A DNA stretch of 64,000 nt from Alphaproteobacteria bacterium. Its GTDB lineage: Bacteria; Pseudomonadota; Alphaproteobacteria; Rhodobacterales; Rhodobacteraceae. The notes under the pieces were generated by a model. That model was given only the letters and a program-made list of their open reading frames with translations, made no database searches and had not been told where the DNA came from. The position numbers and the translations under genes are program-made. This document shows, piece by piece, positions 26,498 to 33,784 of this stretch. The number at the start of each line of letters is the position of its first letter. Within the stretch, counting starts at the first letter, position 1. The stretch is taken from positions 62,001 to 126,000 of the forward strand of contig JAUHVR010000001.1 of NCBI GenBank assembly GCA_030424865.1, given 5' to 3'.

Positions 26498-27925
26498 TCA
26501 ATCCATCACATAGCCGTAAGAGCCGCTGAAATCCTGCTTGGCCACTTCGCCAGCCGCGCCCTGAACGGGAACTTCGCGTCCCGTGGTGCGGCCAAAGAGG
26601 AACAGGTCCCGTTCGGTGGGCAGGCGCACAAGATCGGTAGGCAGTGCCAGCGCCTCGCCCCGGGTCGGTGTCACGAGATGCGGTGTCACGATGATCACCA
26701 GCTCGGACTGTTCGCGCGCAAATTCCGCGCTGCGGAACAGCGCGCCCAGAACAGGAATGTCGCCGATCCAGGGAAGCTGACCGTTCAGATCCTGGAAATC
26801 GTCTTGCAACAGACCGGCGATGGCAAAGCTTTCGCCGTCACGCAGTTCGACCGTGGTCGAGGCTTCGCGCCGCTTGAACCCGTCGATGCGGATCGCGCCG
26901 ACGTCAATGCCGTTTGCCGTGTCGATCGAAGAGACCGAGGTTTCCAGCTCGAGGTTGATCAGATCCCCGTCCACGACGCGCGGAATGAAATTCAGCTCGA
27001 TGCCAAAGGGTTTGAATTCGACGGTGACCGTATTGTCGGCCTGCGCCACCGGAACCGGGTATTCACCACCGGCAAGAAACTTGGCTTCCTGGCCTGACAA
27101 GGCGGTCAGGTTCGGTTCCGCTAAGGTGCGAACAACCCCTTTTGTTTCAAGGGCTTCCAAAAGGATGCCGACCTCAAGTCCGCCAGCGTTGAAGCCAAAC
27201 AGGATACCGCCGTTGCTGTCGCCGCTGGTCGACGCATTCAGCTTGGTCGCAACCGTGTCGACCTGCACGGCGTCGGCGGCGTTGCCTGTGCCGATTTCCA
27301 GCCCCAGATCGCCGCCCAGAACCGAACCGCCCGTGGCCAGCGAGCTGCGCAGCGACTTTGCGACCCGGCGCTGCATCTCGGCAAAGCGGACCTTCAGCAT
27401 GACCTGCTGGACGCCGCCAACGCTCATCAGGTTCGACACCCGGTCCGGCGCGTAGCGTTCCGCCAGATCCAGCGCCCGCCGCATCTTTTGCGTGCTCGAA
27501 GCCACACCCGACAGGACGATGCCGTCGTTGGCTGTGCGCACCTCGATTTTTTCACCGGGCAGGATCTGTTGCAGGCGCTCTTTGAACTCGGTCACATCCG
27601 CCGCGACGCGGACGTCGACATTGGTGATCAACTGGCCGGTGTCATTGAGAATGGTCAGCGTTGTCAGCCCCGGCGATTTGCCCAGAACATAGATCGTGCG
27701 GTCCGAGAGTGACGAGATATCGGCAATCCCCGGATTGGCGATGCTGAGTTCGGCAAAGGGGGTTTCGCTTTCGATTACAACTGCGCGGTTCATCGGCACA
27801 TGCAGCACCGAAGAGGTGCGGCCCTTCAGAACCTTGATCGTTTCAGCCTGTACTGCAGCGGGGGCATGTGCAAATGCCACCGACAGCCCCAGAAGGGCGG
27901 CCTTGAATAGTCCGTTCATTTTCAT
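26498..27925 (-). CDS. rcpA: Tad secretin RcpA/CpaC
   Basis: Outer-membrane secretin that forms the pilus exit channel. The 475-aa protein has a signal peptide ending near AVQAE, then an N-terminal pilus-formation domain (VVIESETPFAELSIANPGIAD) and a BON-like region. The C-terminal secretin domain contains RTLAEPNLTALSGQ, GIELNFIPRV and VPVLGALFRS. The start at 27925 has AGG eight to nine bases upstream; a frame-open extension to 28012 lacks features. It is followed by the OmpA lipoprotein gene. Confidence 0.93.
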   Translation of the reverse strand: MKMNGLFKAALLGLSVAFAHAPAAVQAETIKVLKGRTSSVLHVPMNRAVVIESETPFAELSIANPGIADISSLSDRTIYVLGKSPGLTTLTILNDTGQLITNVDVRVAADVTEFKERLQQILPGEKIEVRTANDGIVLSGVASSTQKMRRALDLAERYAPDRVSNLMSVGGVQQVMLKVRFAEMQRRVAKSLRSSLATGGSVLGGDLGLEIGTGNAADAVQVDTVATKLNASTSGDSNGGILFGFNAGGLEVGILLEALETKGVVRTLAEPNLTALSGQEAKFLAGGEYPVPVAQADNTVTVEFKPFGIELNFIPRVVDGDLINLELETSVSSIDTANGIDVGAIRIDGFKRREASTTVELRDGESFAIAGLLQDDFQDLNGQLPWIGDIPVLGALFRSAEFAREQSELVIIVTPHLVTPTRGEALALPTDLVRLPTERDLFLFGRTTGREVPVQGAAGEVAKQDFSGSYGYVMD

Positions 27926-28084
27926 GTGACCTGCCTCTCCGATCACGCCTCGTTCGCAGGTCTTTGCGCCTGCATTTTCGGCAACTGTGGGCGAAAACCC
28001 GATTTTTTGCAAGAATCAAAGGGTTTGAGCCCGAATTTTATGTGGATAACCGGCAACAGCCGGGCGTTTTGCCAAAACGCAAGA

Positions 28085-28103
28085 GGGCGCCCCGAGGGCG
28101 CCC
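28085..28103 (-). terminator. Hairpin between cpaB and rcpA
   Basis: GGGCGCC and GGCGCCC (7-bp arms, 5-base loop) lie about 30 bases beyond the cpaB stop and are followed on the minus strand by TCTTGCGTTTT. The imperfect T-run suggests a leaky terminator that lowers rcpA expression relative to cpaB, or an mRNA processing boundary. Confidence 0.5.
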
Positions 28104-28132
28104 ATCTGGTATCATTCGCGATTTGCATCACA

Positions 28133-28990
28133 TCAGTTTGTGCAAGGGATCGGGATTTCCACGACCTCGGCACCCTTGCGTGTCCGGATGGTGCAGACCT
28201 CGCGTTCGGCCTTTTTGACCTCTCGAACCGGTTCATCGACGATGCCCAGCAGCGTTTTTTGATCGACCTGGACCACTTCTGCGACCGAAGTGTCGTCAAC
28301 GCCCAGCAGGGACAGGGACAGCCGTCCGGTGGCCTGGGCCTGCGCCAAGGCCGCAACCTGCTGTGGTGTCGCGGCGACCGTGACGGTGCGCGCGATGGTG
28401 GTCGAGGTGGCCTCGCCAAAAGCGGTCTGGTCGATGGCAATCAGGTTGATGCCGGATTCGATCAGCTTGGTCACATCGCCTGCACGTCCGCGATCGCCAT
28501 CGGGCGGGCGGCCGGTCCAGTAAACGTCGACCCGGTCACCCGGGCGCAGAAAGCCCGACACGCCAGAGGCCACGTCAACCTTGATTGCAAAGGCGCGCTG
28601 GCCTTTCTGCAAGCGAGAGGTCAGGCCGGCGTCGGCACCGGGCTCGCTGATCTTGACGGACATCAGGGCCTCGTCCTTTTCCATGGCGCGCAGCACGTAT
28701 CGGGCGGCGTCACCTTCCTGGAACAGCGGATCCTCATGGGTGAACGCGCCCTCGGGGATGGCGTTTTCGGGCCATCGAACGAGGCGCGTATCCTCTTTGG
28801 TCAGTTCTTCGCCGTAAGCTAGCGTGCGAGTCGCCACGTAGACGCCGACGGTCGGTACGATCTTGGCGCTGTTCTTGCGTTCAGCGGCCAGGGCGTTCTG
28901 GTAAGCCCCAATGTAATTCTGTGCCATGTAGACGGCAAAGCCAGCCAGGCCCAACCCCGCCACAAGCACCAGTCCGAAGATCAGTCTCAT
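28133..28990 (-). CDS. cpaB: Flp pilus assembly protein CpaB/RcpC
   Basis: A 285-aa periplasmic protein anchored by an N-terminal membrane segment (residues 3-24) and carrying a SAF domain (VYVATRTLAYGEELTKEDTRL). It ends in the RcpC/CpaB region (QQVAALAQAQATGRLSLSL). It is thought to contact the secretin and peptidoglycan. It is the first gene of the secretin unit, behind a terminator of the pilin unit. Two cysteines flank the last 25 residues and may form a disulfide. Confidence 0.92.
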   Translation of the reverse strand: MRLIFGLVLVAGLGLAGFAVYMAQNYIGAYQNALAAERKNSAKIVPTVGVYVATRTLAYGEELTKEDTRLVRWPENAIPEGAFTHEDPLFQEGDAARYVLRAMEKDEALMSVKISEPGADAGLTSRLQKGQRAFAIKVDVASGVSGFLRPGDRVDVYWTGRPPDGDRGRAGDVTKLIESGINLIAIDQTAFGEATSTTIARTVTVAATPQQVAALAQAQATGRLSLSLLGVDDTSVAEVVQVDQKTLLGIVDEPVREVKKAEREVCTIRTRKGAEVVEIPIPCTN

Positions 28991-29084
28991 TTCTCTACCT
29001 CGTTACCTTGCCCCCAAACGCGGTGCGTCAAACTCTTAAGACGGACACGAGTGGTCTTTCTATCCGGCGATTGTGTCCAAAAGA

Positions 29085-29107
29085 GGGACAGAACGGTGCC
29101 CTGTCCC
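29085..29107 (-). terminator. Terminator after the second Flp pilin gene
   Basis: GGGACAG and CTGTCCC form 7-bp arms with a 9-base loop, followed on the minus strand by TCTTTTGG. It stands about 75 bases past the second pilin gene and 95 bases before cpaB, so it separates the pilin unit from the secretin unit. Confidence 0.65.
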
Positions 29108-29181
29108 GTCAACAAAAGGGAAAAATGGAATGAATGGGGACCGGGACGTACGAAAGCAGTCGGCGTTCTGCCGATCCGCCT

Positions 29182-29364
29182 TTATTCGAAGTCGTCTTCC
29201 TGGTCGATTGCACTGCCAGCTGAATCCATCAGGGAAAAAGCGGCGTCTTCCAGAGTAAAAAACGAAATGGCCGACAGACCCACAACAGCTGCCGTAATGA
29301 CAATCCAGTCAACGGTCACCGCGCCCGAGTCGTCTTTCAGGAAATCCAAGATGGTGTTCTTCAT
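29182..29364 (-). CDS. Flp-like pilin subunit (second)
   Basis: A 60-aa class IVb prepilin-like protein with a short polar leader of about 14 residues ending in SG. A hydrophobic helix begins AVTVDWIVITAAVVGL, and the tail is acidic (QEDDFE). After cleavage, position +5 is Asp and +6 is Trp where most Flp pilins have Glu-Tyr. It shares the leader and helix with the upstream pilin but diverges in the tail, so it may be a minor pilin. A strong terminator lies between the two genes. Confidence 0.85.
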   Translation of the reverse strand: MKNTILDFLKDDSGAVTVDWIVITAAVVGLSAISFFTLEDAAFSLMDSAGSAIDQEDDFE

Positions 29365-29375
29365 ATCCTGCCCCT

Positions 29376-29412
29376 AAAAAAACGGCGCGCAATCCCCCGG
29401 GGATCGCGCGCC
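29376..29412 (-). terminator. Strong terminator between the two Flp genes
   Basis: On the minus strand GGCGCGC pairs with GCGCGCC. The loop region can extend the helix through GATCCCC/GGGGGATT, and seven T residues follow. It lies about 65 bases past the first pilin gene. Partial read-through would give much more of the first pilin than of the second. Confidence 0.88.
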
Positions 29413-29478
29413 TCGTTAACTTTTTGGCAAACGATGCGCGGAAATGACTTAGGCGTTTTCCTAAGCCTTCCTCGGCTC

Positions 29479-29664
29479 TTAGTTGCCGAAGTCGTTCTCG
29501 AGGTCGACCGCGCCGGCTGCTGCGCCGATCAGGGTGCTCGAGCTCGACTCGATGGTCGAGTAGGCAGCGATGGCCAGGCCGACAACGGCTGCGGTCAGGA
29601 CAACCCAGTCAACGGTAACGGCGCCGGATTCGTCTTTGCGGAAATTCTTGATGAACTTGATCAT
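29479..29664 (-). CDS. flp: Flp-like pilin subunit (first, probable major pilin)
   Basis: A 61-aa prepilin with leader MIKFIKNFRKDESG, a cleavage site before AVTVDWVVLTAAVVGL and a short Ser/Ala-rich tail ending NDFGN. It is the substrate of CpaA and the pilus building block. As in the second copy, the mature helix has Asp5-Trp6 in place of the usual Glu5-Tyr6. It is promoter-proximal and followed by a strong terminator, which suits a highly expressed major pilin. Confidence 0.88.
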   Translation of the reverse strand: MIKFIKNFRKDESGAVTVDWVVLTAAVVGLAIAAYSTIESSSSTLIGAAAGAVDLENDFGN

Positions 29665-30010
29665 GGTTTTGTCTCCGTAGTTTTGCTCTCGTCAGAACCG
29701 CGATCATCGAAGGGGCCGTCTCTCTCACTAGCCTGATTACTGCGGTACGGGTGGCATATAGCCCCCGGAATAGGGCGTGATTGGGGCGTGAATGGTTCCA
29801 TTTTCGTATTCCATCAAAAACTGCGAAACAGACAGTTTTTGGCGGTGGGAATTTTCATAAAGGTCTGAAAAGAAAGATGAAAAATTCAGATCGGTCTGCA
29901 GGGGCGTTCCGAAATCCCTCAACAATCAGTTCCCGGCAGGCGACGATCTATGAATGAAAGGCGTTTTGTGCGATATTGGTCAACAAAGAAAAGAACCCGA
30001 CGAGGCAGCA
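29665..30010. other. Divergent intergenic region between flp and the lytic transglycosylase
   Basis: 346 bases without a supported gene, clearly more AT-rich than the surroundings. It should hold the leftward flp promoter and the rightward transglycosylase promoter. AAAAACTG (29816-29823) and CAGTTTTT (29833-29840) form an inverted repeat with T-runs on both strands, a weak bidirectional terminator or operator. I found no clear CtrA or FNR site. A 62-codon leftward frame (29737-29925) starts with TTG and lacks a convincing ribosome binding site. Confidence 0.5.
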
Positions 30011-30823
30011 GTGAGAATTCTACAGTGGTCCGTGGCGCTGGCAGCCGCGGTGTATCTGGCCGTTCCGCCGGTCCATGCCGAGACACCCGCGCCGTTTCCC
30101 GAGTTTGAGGCAAAACGCGTCAAGGTGCCCAAGGCCGGCACGCGCAAACGTATCACGGTGCAGATCACCGCGCCCGTCGCGCCTGCCGTTGTCCTGCCGC
30201 AGGATCAAGAGGGCACGGCACGTGTTGCCTCGAACTATCATTGGTTCTGGGACACGATCTCGCCCGACATTGCGCAATCCGGCCCCGGTCGGCTGGAACC
30301 CGCGCTGAGCGCGCTGGGCAAGGGGCCGGGCGGCGCGCAGGTGCGCGCGCCCCGTCTGCAGGACCTGCAGGGCATCGCGACGGCGCGTGGATTGGATATC
30401 CTGCGCCACACGGTAGGGACCGAGGTTTCGCCCGCTCTGGTGCTGGCGGTGATCGCGGTGGAAAGCGGTGGCCGCAGCGATGCGGTCAGTTCCGCGGGTG
30501 CGCAGGGGCTGATGCAACTGATGCCCGCAACGGCCGAGCGGTTCGGCGTGGCCGACGCCCTGTCGCCCGAGGACAACATCAAGGGGGGCGTGGCCTTTCT
30601 GGACGTGCTGATGCGCAAGTTTCAGGGCGATCCGATCCTGGTGCTGGCGGGCTACAACGCGGGCGAGACGGCCCTTGCCGAACACGGCGGCGTGCCGCCC
30701 TTTGCCGAGACAAGGGATTATGTTCCCAAGGTTCTGGCGGCCTACCAGGTTGCCAAGGGGCTGTGTGTCACCCCGCCAGAGCTGATCAGCGACGGCTGCG
30801 TCTTTGTGGTGAACGCCAGTTAA
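30011..30823 (+). CDS. Lytic transglycosylase, SLT family
   Basis: A periplasmic muramidase-like enzyme of 270 aa that cleaves glycan strands to 1,6-anhydro products. It has a signal peptide (ILQWSVALAAAVYLAVPPVHAE). The SLT domain has catalytic Glu151 in VIAVESGG, followed by SAGAQGLMQLMPATA and the NAGE motif. Position next to the Tad locus suggests it may open peptidoglycan for the machine, but it diverges from flp and is not in the same transcript. The GTG at 30011 is preferred for its GAGG upstream and signal peptide. Its stop overlaps that of the convergent oxidase. Confidence 0.9.
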   Translation: MRILQWSVALAAAVYLAVPPVHAETPAPFPEFEAKRVKVPKAGTRKRITVQITAPVAPAVVLPQDQEGTARVASNYHWFWDTISPDIAQSGPGRLEPALSALGKGPGGAQVRAPRLQDLQGIATARGLDILRHTVGTEVSPALVLAVIAVESGGRSDAVSSAGAQGLMQLMPATAERFGVADALSPEDNIKGGVAFLDVLMRKFQGDPILVLAGYNAGETALAEHGGVPPFAETRDYVPKVLAAYQVAKGLCVTPPELISDGCVFVVNAS

Positions 30824-32235
30824 TCGGCGCGCAGCACCGCGCCGGGGTTCATGATGCCCAGTGGATCAAGTGCCGCCTTGATGGCGCGCATCGCGCTCAG
30901 GCGGGTTGGATCGGCGTAGCGTTCTAGATCACCGACCTTCAGCCGCCCGACGCCATGTTCGGCACTGAACGAGCCGTCATAGGCCTGCACCAGATCGTGC
31001 AGACTGTCCTTGACCGCGTCGCGCAGGTTGCGGAATTCGTCGCGGCTGCGCCCCTCGGGTGGGAAGACATTGTAGTGCAGGTTGCCGTCGCCCAGATGGC
31101 CAAAGCAGTTGATCCGGAAGTCCCCCAGTTTGGCGATCACGGCGCGACCCTCTTCGATGAAGGCCGGGATGTCGCTGATCGGGACCGAGATATCGTGGCT
31201 CGAGATCGAGCCGATGCGCTTGTTTGCCTCGGGGATGTGCTCGCGCACTGACCAGAAAGCGGCGCGCTGTGCCTCTGACTGGGCGACAAGGCCGTCAGAG
31301 GTCAGACCCGCATCAAAAGCAGCCTCGAACAGGGTTTCCAGCGCCTGCGCCGGGGCCAGACCCTGTGCCAGGCCGATGTCGATCAGCACGCACCATTCGG
31401 GCAGGGCATCAAACGGCAGGCGCAGGTCGGGCAGCGTGGCGCGCAGGAACTCAAGACCGGTCCGGTGGATCAGTTCAAAGGCGCTGATCGTCTCTCCCAG
31501 CTGTTCACGGGCCAGCGCCAGCAGGTCGATGGCGGCCTGCGCGCTGGGCACCACAAACAGGGCGGTGCCCGAGGCGACGGGGATCGGATGCAGTTTTAGC
31601 GCGGCGGCGGTGATCACGCCCAGGGTGCCCTCGGCCCCGACAAGCAGGTTGCGCAGGTCGTAGCCGGTGTTGTCCTTGCGCAGCCGCTTCAGCCCGTGCC
31701 AGATCCGCCCGTCGGGCATTACCGCCTCCAGCCCAAGGCACAGGTCCCGCGCGTTGCCATAGCGCAGCACGTTCACGCCGCCCGCATTGGTCGACAAGAG
31801 CCCGCCAATGCGCGCCGTGCCTTCCGAGGCCAGCGACAGGGCAAACAGCCGGTTGGCCGCCTCGGCGGCGCTGTGAACATCGGCCAAGATCGCACCGGCC
31901 TCGGCGACCAATACGTTCTCGGTCTCATAAACCGCTCGGATCGTCGACATGCGTTCCAGCGACAGGAGCAGCGGAGGGGTGTCTTCGGCCACCTGGCCGC
32001 CGACCAGCCCGGTGCCGCCCGCATAGGGCACTAATCCGACGCGTTCGTCGCCGCAATGGCGTACGATCGTGGCGACCTCTTCGGTCGTCCGGGGCAGCGC
32101 GACCCATCCGGCCGAGCCTTTCCAGCGCCCGCGCGGTTCTTCCAGATAGCGGGGCTCGGCGCGTTTCAAAGTGTCGTCAGGCAGGGCCGCGGAAAGCCGG
32201 TCAATAAAGGCGCCGTCGGCAGGGGTCAGGGGCAT
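30820..32235 (-). CDS. FAD-binding oxidase, GlcD/D-2-hydroxyacid dehydrogenase type
   Basis: A 471-aa flavoprotein of the VAO/PCMH family. The N-terminal FAD-binding half has PYAGGTGLVGG, GTARIGGLLSTNAGG and LLVGAEGTLGVIT. The C-terminal half carries the metal-associated GHLGDGNLHYN motif. It oxidises a D-2-hydroxyacid such as lactate, glycolate or 2-hydroxyglutarate; which one cannot be decided. The ATG at 32235 is preferred to a GTG at 32268. The stop codons of this gene and the transglycosylase overlap by two bases on opposite strands (genes overlap by four). Confidence 0.9.
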   Translation of the reverse strand: MPLTPADGAFIDRLSAALPDDTLKRAEPRYLEEPRGRWKGSAGWVALPRTTEEVATIVRHCGDERVGLVPYAGGTGLVGGQVAEDTPPLLLSLERMSTIRAVYETENVLVAEAGAILADVHSAAEAANRLFALSLASEGTARIGGLLSTNAGGVNVLRYGNARDLCLGLEAVMPDGRIWHGLKRLRKDNTGYDLRNLLVGAEGTLGVITAAALKLHPIPVASGTALFVVPSAQAAIDLLALAREQLGETISAFELIHRTGLEFLRATLPDLRLPFDALPEWCVLIDIGLAQGLAPAQALETLFEAAFDAGLTSDGLVAQSEAQRAAFWSVREHIPEANKRIGSISSHDISVPISDIPAFIEEGRAVIAKLGDFRINCFGHLGDGNLHYNVFPPEGRSRDEFRNLRDAVKDSLHDLVQAYDGSFSAEHGVGRLKVGDLERYADPTRLSAMRAIKAALDPLGIMNPGAVLRAD

Positions 32236-32316
32236 TGGGGTCGTCCGGGTCGTCTGAGGTGCGCGCACCCTAGGTCAGTTTGGCAGGGCGCAAAAGCCCA
32301 GCGTCAAAATTCCCTG

Positions 32317-33141
32317 TCACAGTTCCTCGTCCCGCAGCCATTGGGGCCGCAGCACCACAACCGTCGGGCGGCTGGGGAGCGAGCGCAGAGAGACCTCGAT
32401 CGAGCCGCTGTTGCGGATGTCGATGGCAAAGTCGTCTTTCATGCCTTCAAGAAAGGTGCCCAGGCCGTAGTCGCTGAACCAATGCATCGGGATGACGATG
32501 GATGAGCGCAGGCGCTGCAGGATGCGGATCATTGTCGGGATCGGCACGGTCATGCCCCCGTCGACAGGCGCCATGACCACGTCCAGCCGCCCGATGGCCG
32601 CGTATTGCTCGTCGCTGGGTTCATGATGCAGATGGCCCAGATGGCCGATGCACAGACCGGCGATCTCGAAGATGAAGATCGAGTTGCCCTTGTCCTCTTG
32701 CCCGCCGAACTCGGACCGGATGTCGGTCGAGACATTGCGGATCAGCATGTCGCCGACCTCGAGATGGTGCTCGATGCCTTGCCCGTAGTCCCCCCAGCCG
32801 CGCAGGACATGGGGAATGGCCGGGTCGGGGTTCGCGGTCCAATGGCTGGAATGGGCGTGATTCATCGTGACGATGTCGGGGATCATCGTCGTGTTGCCAT
32901 AGAACCCGGTGAAATCGGTGATCGCGTTCAACCCGCTCTGGCTGCGGATCAGAAAGGCCGCATGGGCGATGTACTGCAGCCGGACGGTGTGGTTGGGCAG
33001 AGGCGCGTTCCAGCTGGCCTTGTGCAGGTACTCGATCCCCGGCGCCGCATCCGCGATGGCGATGCAATGGCTGGGGCGGCGGTTGTCCTGCGCCGCAGCG
33101 GGCAGGGCAAAGAGCAATAACGCAAGGGTCAGACGGATCAT
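32317..33141 (-). CDS. Secreted metallo-beta-lactamase-fold protein (UlaG-like)
   Basis: A 274-aa protein with a signal peptide (MIRLTLALLLFALPAAAQ), so periplasmic. The hydrolase fold shows TMNHAHSSHW in the place of HxHxDH, then LGHLHHEPSD, GGMT and PMHWF with further His. This resembles UlaG/YcjO-type metal hydrolases more than true beta-lactamases. The HxHxDH motif is altered to HAHSSH, so the metal site may be unusual. The substrate is unknown. Confidence 0.8.
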   Translation of the reverse strand: MIRLTLALLLFALPAAAQDNRRPSHCIAIADAAPGIEYLHKASWNAPLPNHTVRLQYIAHAAFLIRSQSGLNAITDFTGFYGNTTMIPDIVTMNHAHSSHWTANPDPAIPHVLRGWGDYGQGIEHHLEVGDMLIRNVSTDIRSEFGGQEDKGNSIFIFEIAGLCIGHLGHLHHEPSDEQYAAIGRLDVVMAPVDGGMTVPIPTMIRILQRLRSSIVIPMHWFSDYGLGTFLEGMKDDFAIDIRNSGSIEVSLRSLPSRPTVVVLRPQWLRDEEL

Positions 33142-33199
33142 GGCGGCACCTCCTGATCCTCAAGGGTAGTGCGGCGGTGCCATCTCTCAAACAGAAATG

Positions 33200-33784
33200 T
33201 CAGAGTGCGTCAGACCGGCCCCGGCGGTCGCTGCGCAAAGACGCATACAGCACATGTGTGCGCCAGCGCCCGTTGATCTGCAGATAGCTTTGCGCCACAC
33301 CTTCGTACTTGAAGCCCGAGCGTTCCAACAGGCTGCGAGAGGCGGCGTTCTCGGGCAGGCAGGCGGCCTCGATCCGGCTCAGGTCCAGCCGCGTGAAGGC
33401 GTAGTGCACAACGGCGCTGATCGCCTCACGCATATAGCCTTGCCGGGCGTGCTGTTGGCCGATCCAATAGCCCAGCGTGCCCGATTGCGCGGGCCCCTTG
33501 CGGATGTTGTCGAGCGTGATCGCGCCCAGCAGCATTTCATCCTCGCGCCGGATCAGGAACAGCGGCACGGCGGTGCCGTTGGATATCGCGCGGTTGGCCC
33601 AGTAGACGCGGTTGGTGAAGGCCTTGCGGGTCAGGTGATCGCTGGCCCAGCTGGGTTCCCACGGGGTCAGGAAATCGGCGCTGGACTGGCGCAGCTGGGA
33701 CCAGCCCTGATAGTCGCTGTGCTGCGGCGGCCGCAGCTCCATCCGGTCGGTGGGGATCCGAACTTTGCGACGGGTCAGAAGCAT
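33200..33784 (-). CDS. GNAT acetyltransferase, RimJ/RimL type
   Basis: A 194-aa acetyl-CoA-dependent N-acetyltransferase. Features are the ELRPPQHSDY opening, the GTLGYWIGQQHARQGYMREA motif A with the Q/R-x-x-G-x-G/A-like acetyl-CoA loop, and the ENAASRSLLERSGF motif B. The family includes ribosomal-protein alanine acetyltransferases. The ATG shares a base with the stop of the M16 peptidase gene (TGATG), so it is the last gene of the cox assembly-thrC chain. Confidence 0.9.
   Translation of the reverse strand: MLLTRRKVRIPTDRMELRPPQHSDYQGWSQLRQSSADFLTPWEPSWASDHLTRKAFTNRVYWANRAISNGTAVPLFLIRREDEMLLGAITLDNIRKGPAQSGTLGYWIGQQHARQGYMREAISAVVHYAFTRLDLSRIEAACLPENAASRSLLERSGFKYEGVAQSYLQINGRWRTHVLYASLRSDRRGRSDAL

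Noticed and set aside
29737-29925. 62-codon leftward frame between flp and the lytic transglycosylase
   Set aside because: Begins with TTG, lacks a ribosome binding site, has AT-rich codons unlike neighbours and spans an inverted repeat. I treat it as intergenic.
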